DNA of 64,000 bases from Melampsora larici-populina 98AG31 (taxonomy: Eukaryota; Basidiomycota; Pucciniomycetes; Pucciniales; Melampsoraceae): assembly GCF_000204055.1 (NCBI RefSeq), contig NW_006768769.1, forward strand, positions 2,081,165 to 2,145,164, read 5' to 3'. The translations under genes and the position numbers were made by a program. Within the stretch, counting starts at the first letter, position 1, and each line of letters opens with the position of its first letter. Below the pieces are notes generated by a model that was given only the letters and a program-made list of their open reading frames with translations, was not told the DNA's origin and did not search any database. Shown here one piece after another: positions 34,397-46,527 of this stretch.

Positions 34397-35570
34397 GCTT
34401 AACAAAGTCCTCTCTGCACAGCCGTGTCCGCACCCTCACAGAGGGGCTTAGGACTAATTGTGGATTTTTGGTGTGAGCACTTAATGTGGCCAAAAAAGTG
34501 GCGTGGAGGTTACAACATGCCTTGATTCAAAAATTAAGTACACCCCCTTACAAGTGGGACATAAGGCTTGAAAACTTGCCTAAAGAACAGCACAATGGAG
34601 TATTTTTACCTCTTGTTAATAGGAGATGCACATGTAGAAACTTATTATGAACAGCTTTGCCTGTGGAGTAAAGTGAGGCTTGCTTGTGATCAGCGTCAAG
34701 ATGCAAAAAAGTACTTAAGGACACTTAGGCTGTGTTCACTTAAGCACACTTTTGCGAGAAATTGCTTTCTTGAATGTCAAGAAATCATGTTTCACAGAAT
34801 GTGTTTGATTTCTTATTTACAAGCATTCTATAAATCACAGAATGCTCATAAAAAGTCTTTTTTCATTGCTTTTCAAGAATCCAATAATATCACATTTTTG
34901 CCTCTAGAAATCACATTCTGCAATTCATTTTCTCAACATTTCCTGCCAATTGACTCATCTTACAAGGTACCTTCCACCATACGGAACCTCTCAAATGTAT
35001 CACAAGTCCACAATCATTGTACAGAACCTCTCTGAGTCAATCATCCACCACCTTCCTCAAAAACCATCCTCCTCCTCCATTCACGATTGATCTTGTTCTT
35101 GACTTGACTCATATTATCCTCATCTTTTCTTTCTCATTCTCAATCCAAGGCACCTATATACAAGCATGGACACTTATTTTTTTTAATCAAGGCAAACAGC
35201 TTTTTGAGAAAGCTTTACCATTATACAACAACTTCACTAAACACTGTTTCTCACTCAAACTGAGTTTTGTTTCAGTCTTTTTGATAGAAGTAAAATCTTC
35301 AAGTCTCTTGATCAATCAAACTTCAGCAATATGGTTAGTTGTGTATTGATCACCAAATGCTTCACCGTCTTCTGAGATCGGTGGACAAGCTTCAAGTTGT
35401 TCCTAGATAGATTTCATTCTCGTTAAAGATGGCTTGTTGTAGTGTAAATGACATATCAAATGTCAAAGAGATTTAGTTGAATGATGAACGGAATCTGATG
35501 ACAATCTGATGAATCGTAAGCCCCTCTGCAAGGGCGCGGACGCCGCCGCGCACAGAGGGCTTTGTTAAGC
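34397..35570. mobile_element. 1.17-kb foldback-type element with self-complementary arms
   Basis: Bases 34397-34450 and 35517-35570 are inverted copies of about 54 bp, both starting GCTTAACAAAG and ending GAGGGGCTTA when read inward. Each arm is also a palindrome in itself (AAAGTCCTCTCTG against CAGAGGGGCTT). The interior has one ORF of 155 codons (34568-35035) of no known family, most of it formed by a fragment of another transposon. No clear target duplication was found. The same arm motif occurs alone at 22002-22076. Confidence 0.6.
34727..34935 (+). repeat. Decayed end fragment of a Harbinger element 2 relative
   Basis: From GTTCACTTAAGC at 34734 onward, the sequence follows the inverted right end of the element at 44789-48428: both have AGAATG-G-TT, CATTCTATAAATC, and AGAATGC followed by ATAAAAA. 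Differences fall mainly at CpG sites of the intact copy. Only one end is visible, so it is a fragment or a MITE whose other end has decayed. Confidence 0.6.
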
Positions 35571-36681
35571 TCAACAAAACTTGGAGAAAACTCTTTTGGA
35601 CAATTCAAATTTCAAAGATTTTGGTGCAAAATTGGTCCTGGGCCTGGCAACGGTTTTGGACATTGATTTTTTTCCATGCTTCAAGAATCAAGATTGTAAA
35701 CCGAAGCTTGAACCGTGTACATTGTATTTCTGTTTTTGTCGATGATTCACCGACCCTCGAGCTAAAATACATAGGCTAAATGCATCCAATATTAGAAGCT
35801 TCTTGTTGAGTTGGGTGCATCGTTCAGCCGATAAATAGCTGTGGTCTTAATCTGGACCTAATTTGACGTGAACCTTTGAGAAAAATAAAATGAAAAAGTT
35901 GGGACAGGACATTCTAGGCCATCTACGTACATAATTTCTTGATTCACAAATCTTTTCTTGCCAAAATGTTGATTTGAGATCATGAAGTGGGTTCAAAGTC
36001 TGATACATATGTTTGATAAGTATGCTTTACATCTTTTTGTAACAAGAGGGTGTAGCCTGATGCAGCACACGTGTTTTGTTAATTTTCAAAAGTATGGACA
36101 CATGGTACTGTGAGATGGATTAGGAAGTGGGATTAGAGAGGCTCTAGGTTTTTGTCAGGACTCTTATCCAACATGTTTGATTGAAGTTAATTTCTTTCAG
36201 TTCGATTCAGAGACACATCAGTGCTTTGCATGTTTGTAATCTTCATGTTCCATTTGATTCTGACTCTGATTCTTATTCCGATTGATCTTTCAATTTTTCG
36301 GAGTATTCTCTTATAGCTGAGATAGCTTGTATGTGTTTTTGAAATGAATTTAGCGTGTTGATCGAATAGAGTTAAGATGAAGATGAAAAGGTTTGATTAG
36401 TTTGAGAAACCCGTAAGTTTATTTGAAATGAATTGAATCATCAACTCAATCAAACATGGTTTGATACATAATCTTGAAATTAAATGATGAAAACTATTTA
36501 AAACATGTTAAATCGACCAAATCCAAAGTGAAAGTACTTATGGTGTACCTTGTGATGTTGTACTTAGTCTTAGTCTTAGGCTGAGTGAGATTGAGATTGA
36601 ATTGAAGTTTGAATGTTTGTGTTTGATTGAAATCATCAAGCATTGGAGATTGGAGATTGCCATCATCCATCATCCTTCATC
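35571..36681. other. Upstream region of the DUF1765-like gene
   Basis: AT-rich, without ORFs or clear repeats. It should hold the promoter and 5' UTR of the gene that starts at 36682. No defined core element stands out. Confidence 0.4.
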
Positions 36682-39600
36682 ATGGATCAAAGTCTTACTC
36701 CAATCTCATCACGATTACCACCATCATCATCATCTAACCATAACCATAATCATAATCATTCAAACTCAAATCATCGATCGATCTCAACTTCATCTTTATT
36801 CGATTCTTCATCTTCATTTCAAAAAATCAATCAAAATCAACTTCTTCATCATTCAAAAAATCAACCCACATCAAGCTTTCATTCAACTTTCATCTCTTCT
36901 TCTTCTTCTTCACTCTTACCTTCTCAATATCAATCTAATTCAACTTATACTCATGATCCACGTAACCTTCGACCTTCATCAGATTTGAGACTTAGTGTGA
37001 GTCCTAATTTGCTGATTTTGCCACTGACTTATTCTCTAACTTTGATCCGTTTGCTTTTACATATTTTCTGCAGTCTGGCTCATCCGCTCCTTCCAATCCC
37101 ACTAACACATCTTCGCATTCGAATCTAAACTCACTATCCCACATCAACTCACAACACTCATCCTCACGAGCTCTTTGGCCAAACACAGACATGTCGATCT
37201 CATTCTCCTCTCGTCCCGGTTCTCCTGCCTCATTTGTATCTTCTCTACACGATCACGATCAACATCCGAGTACTTCATCAAGTAATCTATCAATACCTAC
37301 GCTTAAACCTTCAACAAGTCAAGTTCTTCTCTTTCCAACCCGTGCTGGAGTCAAACAGAGAGTTTCAATTCATCAACCTAGAGGTTCGCTACCTACCACT
37401 TCCGCTCGAGCTAGAGCTCCGATGGTACCAGTCTCCATGAACTCTCGGCATAACTTCCTTAGCTCATCAGCTTCACAACTCCAACTATCACGATCTTCCA
37501 GTTCCTTTGAATCAGGTGCTTCAAGTTCTTCTCATCCAACCGTCGCTTCCACTCCGACCTATGGCACTCAGCTTACCTCTTCAGAAGATGCAGGTCACCT
37601 TTCTTCTTCTGCGCTAACTTCAACTTCCAGTCAAGATCTACAAATCTCTTCTAATGGTGATTTAGAGAGGCAGAGAGACGGAGAATCGATCAGTGAACAC
37701 TCATCAGTGCTTTCGTCAACTTTGGCTTCGCATCAGACGAATGAAGATCAACCGACACCATCCAAAACACATCCCAAGTCACATTTACCCGTTGTGGATT
37801 CATCCAGTTCCAAATCTTCCCAACCTCCCACAATCCCCATCCTTCAACTCCCACTCGATCAAAATAATTCGAAATCCCTGCTTGATTTTGAGTTTGATAC
37901 AATGCTGCCTAGCACAGATTTAACCGACTTTCTCGGAAAACCCATCCCTAAATCATCCGTGCCAAGCTCTACAATGGCAGTCTCTTCTTCTGATTCGCAG
38001 GGTGATTTCAGCACTTCTTCTGACCTCGACTCCTCGAAGCGTGACACTCTGAAGAGTTTTGCAGATATTATCAAGCCTGATGGTCTAGAAACCTCTATCA
38101 AGACTTCATTAGATCTTTCTTCTCTCGAATCTTACGCCCATCGACCGGATCACGATTTCACGACGCCTCAGCACGCCATAGACACCAATTCATTCAAAAT
38201 ACAATCTTCTACCCTTTCCGCACCCCTACTACTCGATTTAGATATTTCAGGCCGGGGACCATCTCTTGGCTCTGCGAAACTTAATTCTGCAAGCTTGAGA
38301 GATGCTGAAATTGATGCTTACGATTTCAAACTTCAAACCGATAAGCCACTTCATGCAAGCTCTGGTACGATGATATTTACCAGCGAAGCCTCAGAAGACA
38401 ATGATTCTTATTTCCCAACAAGCCTATCTGATCATGATGAAGCAGATGACGACTTTGACAATTACGACGTTGCGCATAGTGCTCCTGGGAGCAGTAGCTG
38501 CGATAGTCATCCAAGACAGCCACCTCGCTCTGACATGAAAACTAGTCCATATCTCCAAAGGTCAGCACCATCTTGTATGAATGGTACTTCATCCAGTGTT
38601 GCACCTGGATGTATTGGAGTCGGAGCTTCGGGAGTCCTGAAGAGAGGTATGAGCAAACTCAAGATCCCTCAAAGCAAGATTGGCTATCGGGAGGAGTTCA
38701 AACATACGCTTTCATCTTCCGACATCTCTTCTGTAGCAGGGCACACAACTAATCAACCTGACAAGAACGGGTTCATCGGTCCTAGTCCAGTCTCTTCCAT
38801 GGTATCTTTCAATACCATCAACTCTCGAACATCTTCCAAGAACTCTGGCAACAGTCGTATGGCTCGATTGATTTCACGTGTCACCGGTTCAAATGCTCAT
38901 ACTCAAAATTCCAAACCCAACTCATTTCCCGCGCCTACAACTCGTGACTCCGACCAAAATCATGCCGATGTACCAACAATCGAAATCAAGACGCTGAAAA
39001 AGAAAAACAGTCTGTCGAATATACTGGAGAGCTTCGGGTCTAAGGATAAATCTAAGCCAAACAGTGCTTTTAACACTGTTAACTCCAATGGACCATCGAT
39101 CGAATCTTCAACACAACGTCCCACTATCGCTCGAAAAAGTACTGATCTATTACTCCGACCATTTACCAAGTCTCGGACGCATACCGATCCTCAACCCATC
39201 GCAGGTGATCGTGATCATAATCAAACACCTACCTTGCCTGAAAAACCAGCCACTCGACCGACTCTGAGAGCCAAACGATCATTCGACATGCTCAAATCCA
39301 AATTGACCACCGGGCGAAAAAGCATGGATGAACTATCGGTATCTATTGTTTCCACTCTACCTTGATATCCCAAACGTGTATGTTATCATCATCAAACTGA
39401 CGCTGGTGGTTTAATTTCATGATTTGTAATTAAGGCCTTCACTACTCGACCGAATAACATGTCTCTGGTCACTCCTCTTGTTCTCTCATCTCACAATGAT
39501 GAATCGAGATTGCCTGACGAATTTCCTTCGGAGCCATCCATATCTCAAAATACGGTTTCACCCATCTCAGAGCCCTTACCCCCGATTCAAGCCAAGCTAC

Positions 39601-42600
39601 CTGATGTCAGTTCGGATATCAATCGTTCAAGAAGTGGTTCTTCCGGCTCGAGTGATAGTGAACGAAATCAACCATCCAACTCATCCTCAGGTGGCCTGTT
39701 GAACCACAAGCTAGCTAGATCAGATCCTGGCTCCCATGTTCCTCCTCAATCGAATGATCATCAACAAGGGCCTAGTGCCCAGACTGAGCGATCGGTCGAG
39801 GTCAAACCGGCCCCGCAGGATGTTTCCAACGAGGTTGCTCCTGTTAGGATTATCGACGAGCAATCAACGAAGGAATGGGCCACTCTAGAATCTTCATTAA
39901 CTAGGTATGATCGGTTCTTAGCTTTTCGTTCGTTCAATTCGACTGTCCATCAGACGGATCTTACTGATATTCGATTTACCTACTTATGGTCACAGCTTTC
40001 GGGCATCTCGTGGTCAACCTGTCACTGTCAACGGTGCTCGAGTGGATCTGACTAACTTCTTGACCGGTACACTACTACCTTTCCTCAAAGCTGAAGAAAG
40101 TCACACGGGGTCGGTCTATGTCAATCAAAAGTTAATGATCACTCATCGTAAAATCTTGTTTGGCTGGTAAGTCCTTTCACAACTTTTAAATTGCCTATTA
40201 CCAGGAGCTCAGTTTGATTTGACTCTATTTGTTGTATCAGGCTCGATCTAATTTTTGCAGAACTTCGCGAGCCCCAGCCGGCCTCGCGAGGAGCTTGTCT
40301 GGATGGTGTTGCTGGTATCCTGGAAAGGTAACCTATTCTATGCAGATCTTCTGGAAAGGATAAAGAATACTGACCATCCACATTTATCATGGTGCCTTTT
40401 CTGTCGGTTTAGCCATTTTCTTGCGAGCTATATCCTCAATTCTAATCCTGCTGCGGTCGCCCAGTATCGCCAAGTCTTGGTGTCTGTTCTCAGCTTTGCT
40501 GTTGACAAACTCAATGATAAGGGTGAGTGTAACTGATTCGCAAATTTGTCTCTTCTCATCAAGTGTGCATCTTTAACCTTTTTTTTCAATAGCTGTGTAC
40601 GCGAATACGTTGGTCTTTGCCGGTCGGATGCTCGCAATGGCATTCTTCCGCATCGAGGGTGTTGCGCGCAAATTGCTCAGGGCCTTACCACCAGTCAAGC
40701 GTATGTCCATGAGACGGATACTCGATGAAATGCAAGCATCGAGCAAAAGGTTCGAGTTTGTTATCTACACGCTACTTCTAAATAGTTGCTTATTATCATT
40801 TCAACTTGTGTAATTACAGTTTGACTTCCGAGAGACCCAACCTTCAACCTTTCCCATCTTATCTTCGGGAACTATGTTTCACCAACCTAGCTGATTATTG
40901 TCGTGTTTTTTCCAATGCGAGCACTGAGAGTGATAATGTGCTGGTCCAAGAGGGCACTGTTCAGGTTGAAATGAGCGGAAACTGGTCAGTGTTCTTGTAA
41001 AGATGAGTTTATCTTGACTCTATCAGCGACTTATGTGCATAATGGGTTATGTAGGTTGATTCGATGGACAGCATCCGATTCCGACCTCCCTTTTGCCTTC
41101 TACCGAGCCTATCATCGCCAACTAGCCACCTATCTTCGTCCTCAGCCCAATGATACCATTATTGATTCACTCTTACTAGTCTCAATGCCCGGGTTCTTGT
41201 TCATAGCTGCCTCTTTCCTCGACAAATGTGACTCCTTAGTCCATAGAAGCTTGAGATCAGTCACTACGCTCGGTCCAAATACCAATAGCTTCAATGCCGG
41301 CGAATCCGCCAACCTAGCGATGGGTGCCAAGCCCAAAGTATTGGAACTAGCACATCGTCGATTGATCTCGACCGCTTTGGATATCGTTGGTGGTTCTCCA
41401 GTAGCGAACGCTGAATCTGATGAGGCTTCTGACTTTTCTCGTCGGCGCAACTTTTTCGGAGGTCTTTTGAACGTTTGGATCCAAGCTATCACCAAACGCA
41501 CAAGCATGTGGGACACAAGAAGTGTCTTTCTTCTCCTCGACTTTTTTGATGGTCTTTTTTATACCGTCCTTTATACCGCTCCTGTAGCCACCCCAACGGA
41601 TCATCCACCCTCACCTAAGCTTGCCCAGCCGTCACTTCGATTGTTTGATGTATCATTTATCTTGGATGTGGTCCGACGGATCTTGACCACCGCTGATAAC
41701 ACTGTTTGTGTGATGAGAACGATAGCATTTGTATATTCTCAATTTGAAGCGTAAGTCTTTAATGATCCATCCTCCAACTTGTTTCGATGACTAACGTGTG
41801 TGATGAATGTATCTCTTATAGTTTGACAATCAATCCTAAGACATGCGATGCTCTTTGTCTCGACTTACTCCTGCAGCCCACAATCTTTCAACACCTTTTT
41901 CTGCATTGGAATTCTGGAGTACGTGGTTACTACATGCGCCTGTTGGTCTGGAGATTGTCTCGCCTCGGAGTTCTCGATCAATCAGGCCCTCAAACCAAAT
42001 CACGTGAGGCTATCAATATCATCCTGACCTTTAATAACCGTCTGGATGCCATCCGTAAACGACACGATGAACTATCGCCCGAACCTGAGATCTTACGAAG
42101 AAAAGAGGATGACTACCACCGCAAACGTAAGATTCATTGATAAATCCTTCTTTCGTCACAGTGCTCAGTCTGATACTTTCGTCGCAGGATCTACAATATG
42201 TTCAACCCGAGGTGTCACCGATCAGCCATGGGCCATCAATGAGCTCTCGCCTGAAGAGGTTTGCGCGGAAACCGTCAACGATCCTTTGCCAGAGACCTCC
42301 GCTACCACCTCTACTGAAAAGCCATCGGTTGCCAAAGTGGCTTCTTGGCTCAAAGTGGTCAAGAAACTGGGGGGTACTGCAAAGGGAAGAGCTCGGCATG
42401 AACCCAGCTCGAGTGTCTCCCTACCAGCTACTAGTTCCGAACTTGATCTCATACCCGAACAGCCCTCCAGGCGTACAGAAGACTTCAAGAGCGCCCCGTC
42501 GACACCGCCTCCAGCTCAACCTGATGACGATCCTATGAAGACCCCGCGGAAGTCTGATAGTAGTCATCGCTCAACACAGTCGCCTGATAGCCCAACGTTT

Positions 42601-43128
42601 TTCAAGTTCGAGTTTGAGATAGGGGCCGAAATGCCACGTTCGGATTCTTTTGACACACCCCTCACTACGCCTACTCCGTCAGAAATACCACAGACCATCG
42701 ACCCTACTAGTTTGCAAGTATCACCTCTCAAACCACCTTCCGATAACCCAACCGCCCCAAACTCTTCAACCCCAGGTCCTCGTGTTTCTACTCGGTTCTC
42801 AAAGCGAGTATCGTTATTGCCACCAGTTGCATTGAACTTACTCAAAGAGAACGAGATGACACCTTCGGTTCCGTCCACATCGAAATCATCCACTAATAAA
42901 ACTCAAGTTGATGTACCATATAGCATTTCAAAACACGCTTATGCGATTCGTGCTCTAGCAGAATATGAGCAAAGTTTAGAGGAAGAACATGAATGGAAAG
43001 AGAAATTAGCTGAAGAAGAAGCTAATGATTTACTTGCAGGAATTGATCCTAATCTGAACACGGCTTCTGAATTAATCGTACCTAGATTGGCTGTTTCGTG
43101 GCCTTTGAGTTTTTCTGAAGATGAATAA
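36682..43128 (+). CDS. Large DUF1765-like protein, 1893 aa
   Basis: The eleven-exon model is 36682-36996, 37074-39338, 39435-39904, 39996-40166, 40241-40327, 40413-40522, 40593-40749, 40820-40984, 41055-41750, 41822-42126 and 42188-43128. All introns are GT-AG and all phases agree. Residues 1 to about 1015 are Ser/Thr/Pro/Asn-rich and disordered, with His-Asn repeats near the start. The folded part (about 1020-1580) includes DLTNFLTGTLLPFLK, LREPQPASRGACLDG, LVFAGRMLAMAFF, and NWLIRWTASDSDLPFAFYRA followed by HRQLATYL, which resembles the fungal DUF1765 family. The tail is again low-complexity, with an acidic coiled coil near 1840-1870. Function in that family is unknown. No signal peptide is seen. 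The family call is from memory and should be searched. Confidence 0.82.
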
Positions 43129-44785
43129 GTTTGATTATTCATTTCATCTGGGACTTCTCTCTTTGGTTCTTATTTAACTTGTTGTCAATAATGGGTTTGC
43201 ATTATACATATATATAATTGTTTTATGATCGCGTTTTTGCTTTAGATCTCTGGATAGATTGGAGATTAATTCACCGCCAGTCATCATTTGAAATCTAGAC
43301 TCTCAATCATAATTAGTTAAAGTGGAATGAAAATCATCATCTAAAGAAAAATCTAATCCTTTACTCTATTTATTCACACATATCTTCAATCCATGATGGT
43401 GATCTTCATCTTCTCTCTTCTAGATTTCGTTTCTATATTCTGATTCATCAACTGATTGTTATTTTTATTACAATTTGTCGTATAAACCCCCTTTATTTTT
43501 GTTTTCTTATTTCAGTTTCACATTTCAAAAAAATAAAAAATAAAGAGTGTTCTTATAGGTTCAATTCTTGCTATCTATAGTTTTTCTTTGCCTTCAATCT
43601 GTTGTTCTTCTTTCCCAGCGTGTGTTGTTTTCTGTTAATGATAAAGATGTGATGTTTCGGTTTTTATTTCTCCCTCTTTCTCTCGATATCTCTTTCTTTC
43701 TTTCTCTCTCTCTCTTGTGTAATATGGGGTATTAATTTCTTTTTTTTTGATTTCTGATTTTCATTCACTGGGATCTTTCTTTGTTTCTTTTGTTTATCTT
43801 TATCATCTTTTTTTCTTTGCCAGCTTGCAATATTAAAGTTTAATGGGAGTAGTTCATGAGTATGATATGAGTTGAAGTTTGAAGTTGAGACTGTTTTCTT
43901 TGTAGGGGGTTTGTGTTACAAATTTGATGGATTTTTGGGCTTTTTATTTCTTTGTGGGACGGGTTTGATTTTATGAAGGGTTTTTAGTCTGATATGATTT
44001 ATTACTTGGAATACCTATTTCCCTTTTTAAAATTTCAAGTGGAAATGTATGGAATTATTAAGTCAGTTTGATATGACGCAGAAGATAGCAATACAGCTGC
44101 ATTTCTCAATCTCTCCTACTCTTAACCTTATAAAGCTCTCATCAAATGTTATCAGCTTTAGAATTTCAGTTAATGGTCCTGTTGCTTAGTTTATGTACAG
44201 TCCCCTCCAAGTGGTTTACGTAATCATTCAAGTTCTGTAGCGGCGGGGCCGGGGCCTGTTGCGAACCCGATGATTACAAATCCTAGGCGTGGGGATGTGT
44301 ACAACTTGGTGGTTATGATTGCTATTGTTGGAAAGACACTTGTCATTGTTAAATGGGCAAACAAGATGTAAGATGATAAAGAATATCAGTTCATTAGAAG
44401 TTTAGATAACAAAGTCTTGAGACTAACTGTAGCTTCTGCTCCAAGGAATCCAATCAAACCAAGATGATATAGATGAGTAAAGTTGGATATAAGTTGAACT
44501 GATTACAGCAGTTTTGAGAATAAATGTTGCCTGCTTCTTTTCATTTTTTTATTTTTTCAAGGTTGCACTAAACTTTATTGAACTAGATTCTACATAGAGC
44601 ACTGTTATCAACCTTTCAAGTCTCCTCCCACCTTTCCGCTGCTTGCAAGCATGCCAAAGGTTGTGCATTTTGGGTACAAAGGAAGCAATAATGCTGAAAG
44701 ATAAGCAAGATTGTGCTCTTTCACAATCCTTGCACCCTTGAATAAGTTGACTACAGCTTTTGTGTAGAATCTAGGAGTGTAAGTT
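43129..44785. other. 3' flank and intergenic DNA with a CT-rich microsatellite
   Basis: Likely 3' UTR near 43129-43600. A pyrimidine-rich stretch with CTTT and CT repeats lies at about 43660-43735. At 44213-44310 there is a GC-rich hairpin-like stretch (GTAATCAT against ATGATTAC around GGCGGGGCCGGGGCC). No gene is supported. Confidence 0.45.
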
Positions 44786-44990
44786 TTAGAGCCCGTTCAC
44801 TTAGCCCGGTTTCTTGGAAAGCGCTTTTCAGGAGACCACTTTTCTACATGTAGAAAAGTGATTTTCGTGAAAAAATATGAAATTTCGTTTCCATGACAGA
44901 AAGAGAGAAAGAGGACGGTAAACAGTGTTCGTCTTGATGGTCATTAAGCACATCAAAGATGGTTGGTGGTACAAACAACCACCAACCATC

Positions 44991-46272
44991 ATGTCTGATT
45001 CTTCTGATTCCACGAGGTCCTCAGCCTCCTCTAAGAATCCTTTTGACCTCCTCCAGTTTGTAATCCAAGCTGGCAAGGACTTCCTCGCCTCGATAAAGAC
45101 CAACATGATCCCTTGTCAAACTTCAAAACTCCGCGGAAATCAGTATACAAAAGAAGTTCTTGAGGGTAGTGAAGTACGTTTTCGGGAGATCTGTCGGATG
45201 GATAAGCTGGCCTTCAAGGGCTTGATGAAAGCCCTTGAAGGTAAGCTTATCATCCACCGCAAGAGAAGTGTAACAGCTGAAGAGCGTGTCATGATATTCT
45301 TATATATTGTCGGCAACTCTGGAACTAATTGAACCGCTGGAGAACGATTCCAACGCTCCGGAGCAACCATCAGCAAGTATTTCCAGGAGGTTCTCAATGC
45401 AATCGTGTCTTTACAAGCTATATATATTGTTCAACCCACCGCCAACGACATATGTCCAAAACAAATTAGGAACAACCCTCGGATGTTCCCATACTTTGAG
45501 AAATGTGTGGGTGCCATTGATGGCACCCATATCCCATGCATCGTACCTCTGGATTGTCAACTGGCACATTGAAACCGCAAAGGAGACTTAAGCCAAAATG
45601 TACTGGCAGGCTGCTCCTTCAACATGCTATTTACGTTTGTATACACGGGTTTGGAAGGCTCTTACGCCGATGCTCGAGTGCTACATCAAGCACTCGAGGA
45701 GGGTAGATTCATTGTACCAGAAGGTACGTTTGTTTTTTACTGTTAGATTCATTTGATCAGCTTGCTGATTTGTTCCCTTACCTCCAGATCGCTTCTATGT
45801 AGCTGATGCTGGGTATGCGAACGTTCTGGGCTTTCTCACCCCCTTTCAATCGGTACGATACCATCTCAAGGAGTGGAAGAACTGCGGATTGACACCACGG
45901 ACTCCAAAAGAATTGTACAATCATCGCCATTCTTCTCTTCGAATCATCATCAAAAGGATCTTTGGCGTCTCAAAGATGAGATTTCCAATACTCGCAATGA
46001 TGCCGTCATATTCATACAAGGCTCAAGTAAAAGTAGTTGTTGCTTGTTGTGTATTACACAACTTAATTAAAATTGAGTCGGGAGAAGATGAGTTTTATGA
46101 AGAATATGCTATCAAAGAACAATTAGAATCAAGACTTGCACGCGATGATGAGCCAGATTGGACTGAACCTACCATCCAACAATGTAATGCAGCCAATGAA
46201 CAGCGTGACAGGCTTGCTCAACAGATGTTTGATGACTACATGAATGCACCTGCAGCTCGTCGACACATTTAA
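44991..46272 (+). pseudogene. Harbinger transposase with two in-frame TGA codons
   Basis: The exons are 44991-45723 and 45788-46272 (intron GTACGT...CAG), 405 codons. The first Asp lies in CVGAIDGTHIPC, the second region in TGLEGSYADARVL, a third motif in FYVADAGYANVL, and the catalytic Glu region is altered: LRIIIKRIFGV, where relatives have NVIERIFG, so the Glu appears replaced by Lys. Two TGA codons interrupt an otherwise continuous frame, at 45330-45332 (before TAGERFQRSG) and 45570-45572 (directly before NRKGDLSQNV, where relatives have Arg). No other frame change is needed. CGA to TGA explains at least the second. Cut-and-paste transposition by this copy is unlikely. Confidence 0.85.
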
Positions 46273-46527
46273 AAGCTCTTATTTTATTGTGGTTCAAAAG
46301 CTCTTATTTTCATTCAAATGTTGTTAAACTCTCTCTGTTTTATTAATCAAAAATGTAATACTATTATCTGCATTACTTATGTACCATTTGCAACTATAAT
46401 ATATGTTTTGTTTTGTATAAAAATATTTATAATGGATAAAGATTGATTGATTGATACAAACAATGAATGTAAAAAGAAACTAAGTGATGAAGATAATCTG
46501 ATACATCAATTGCTTTGATAATAAACC

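Noticed and set aside
44213..44310. A tRNA-like gene
   Set aside because: No D-, anticodon- or T-arm arrangement or T-loop consensus could be drawn; only one long hairpin is seen.
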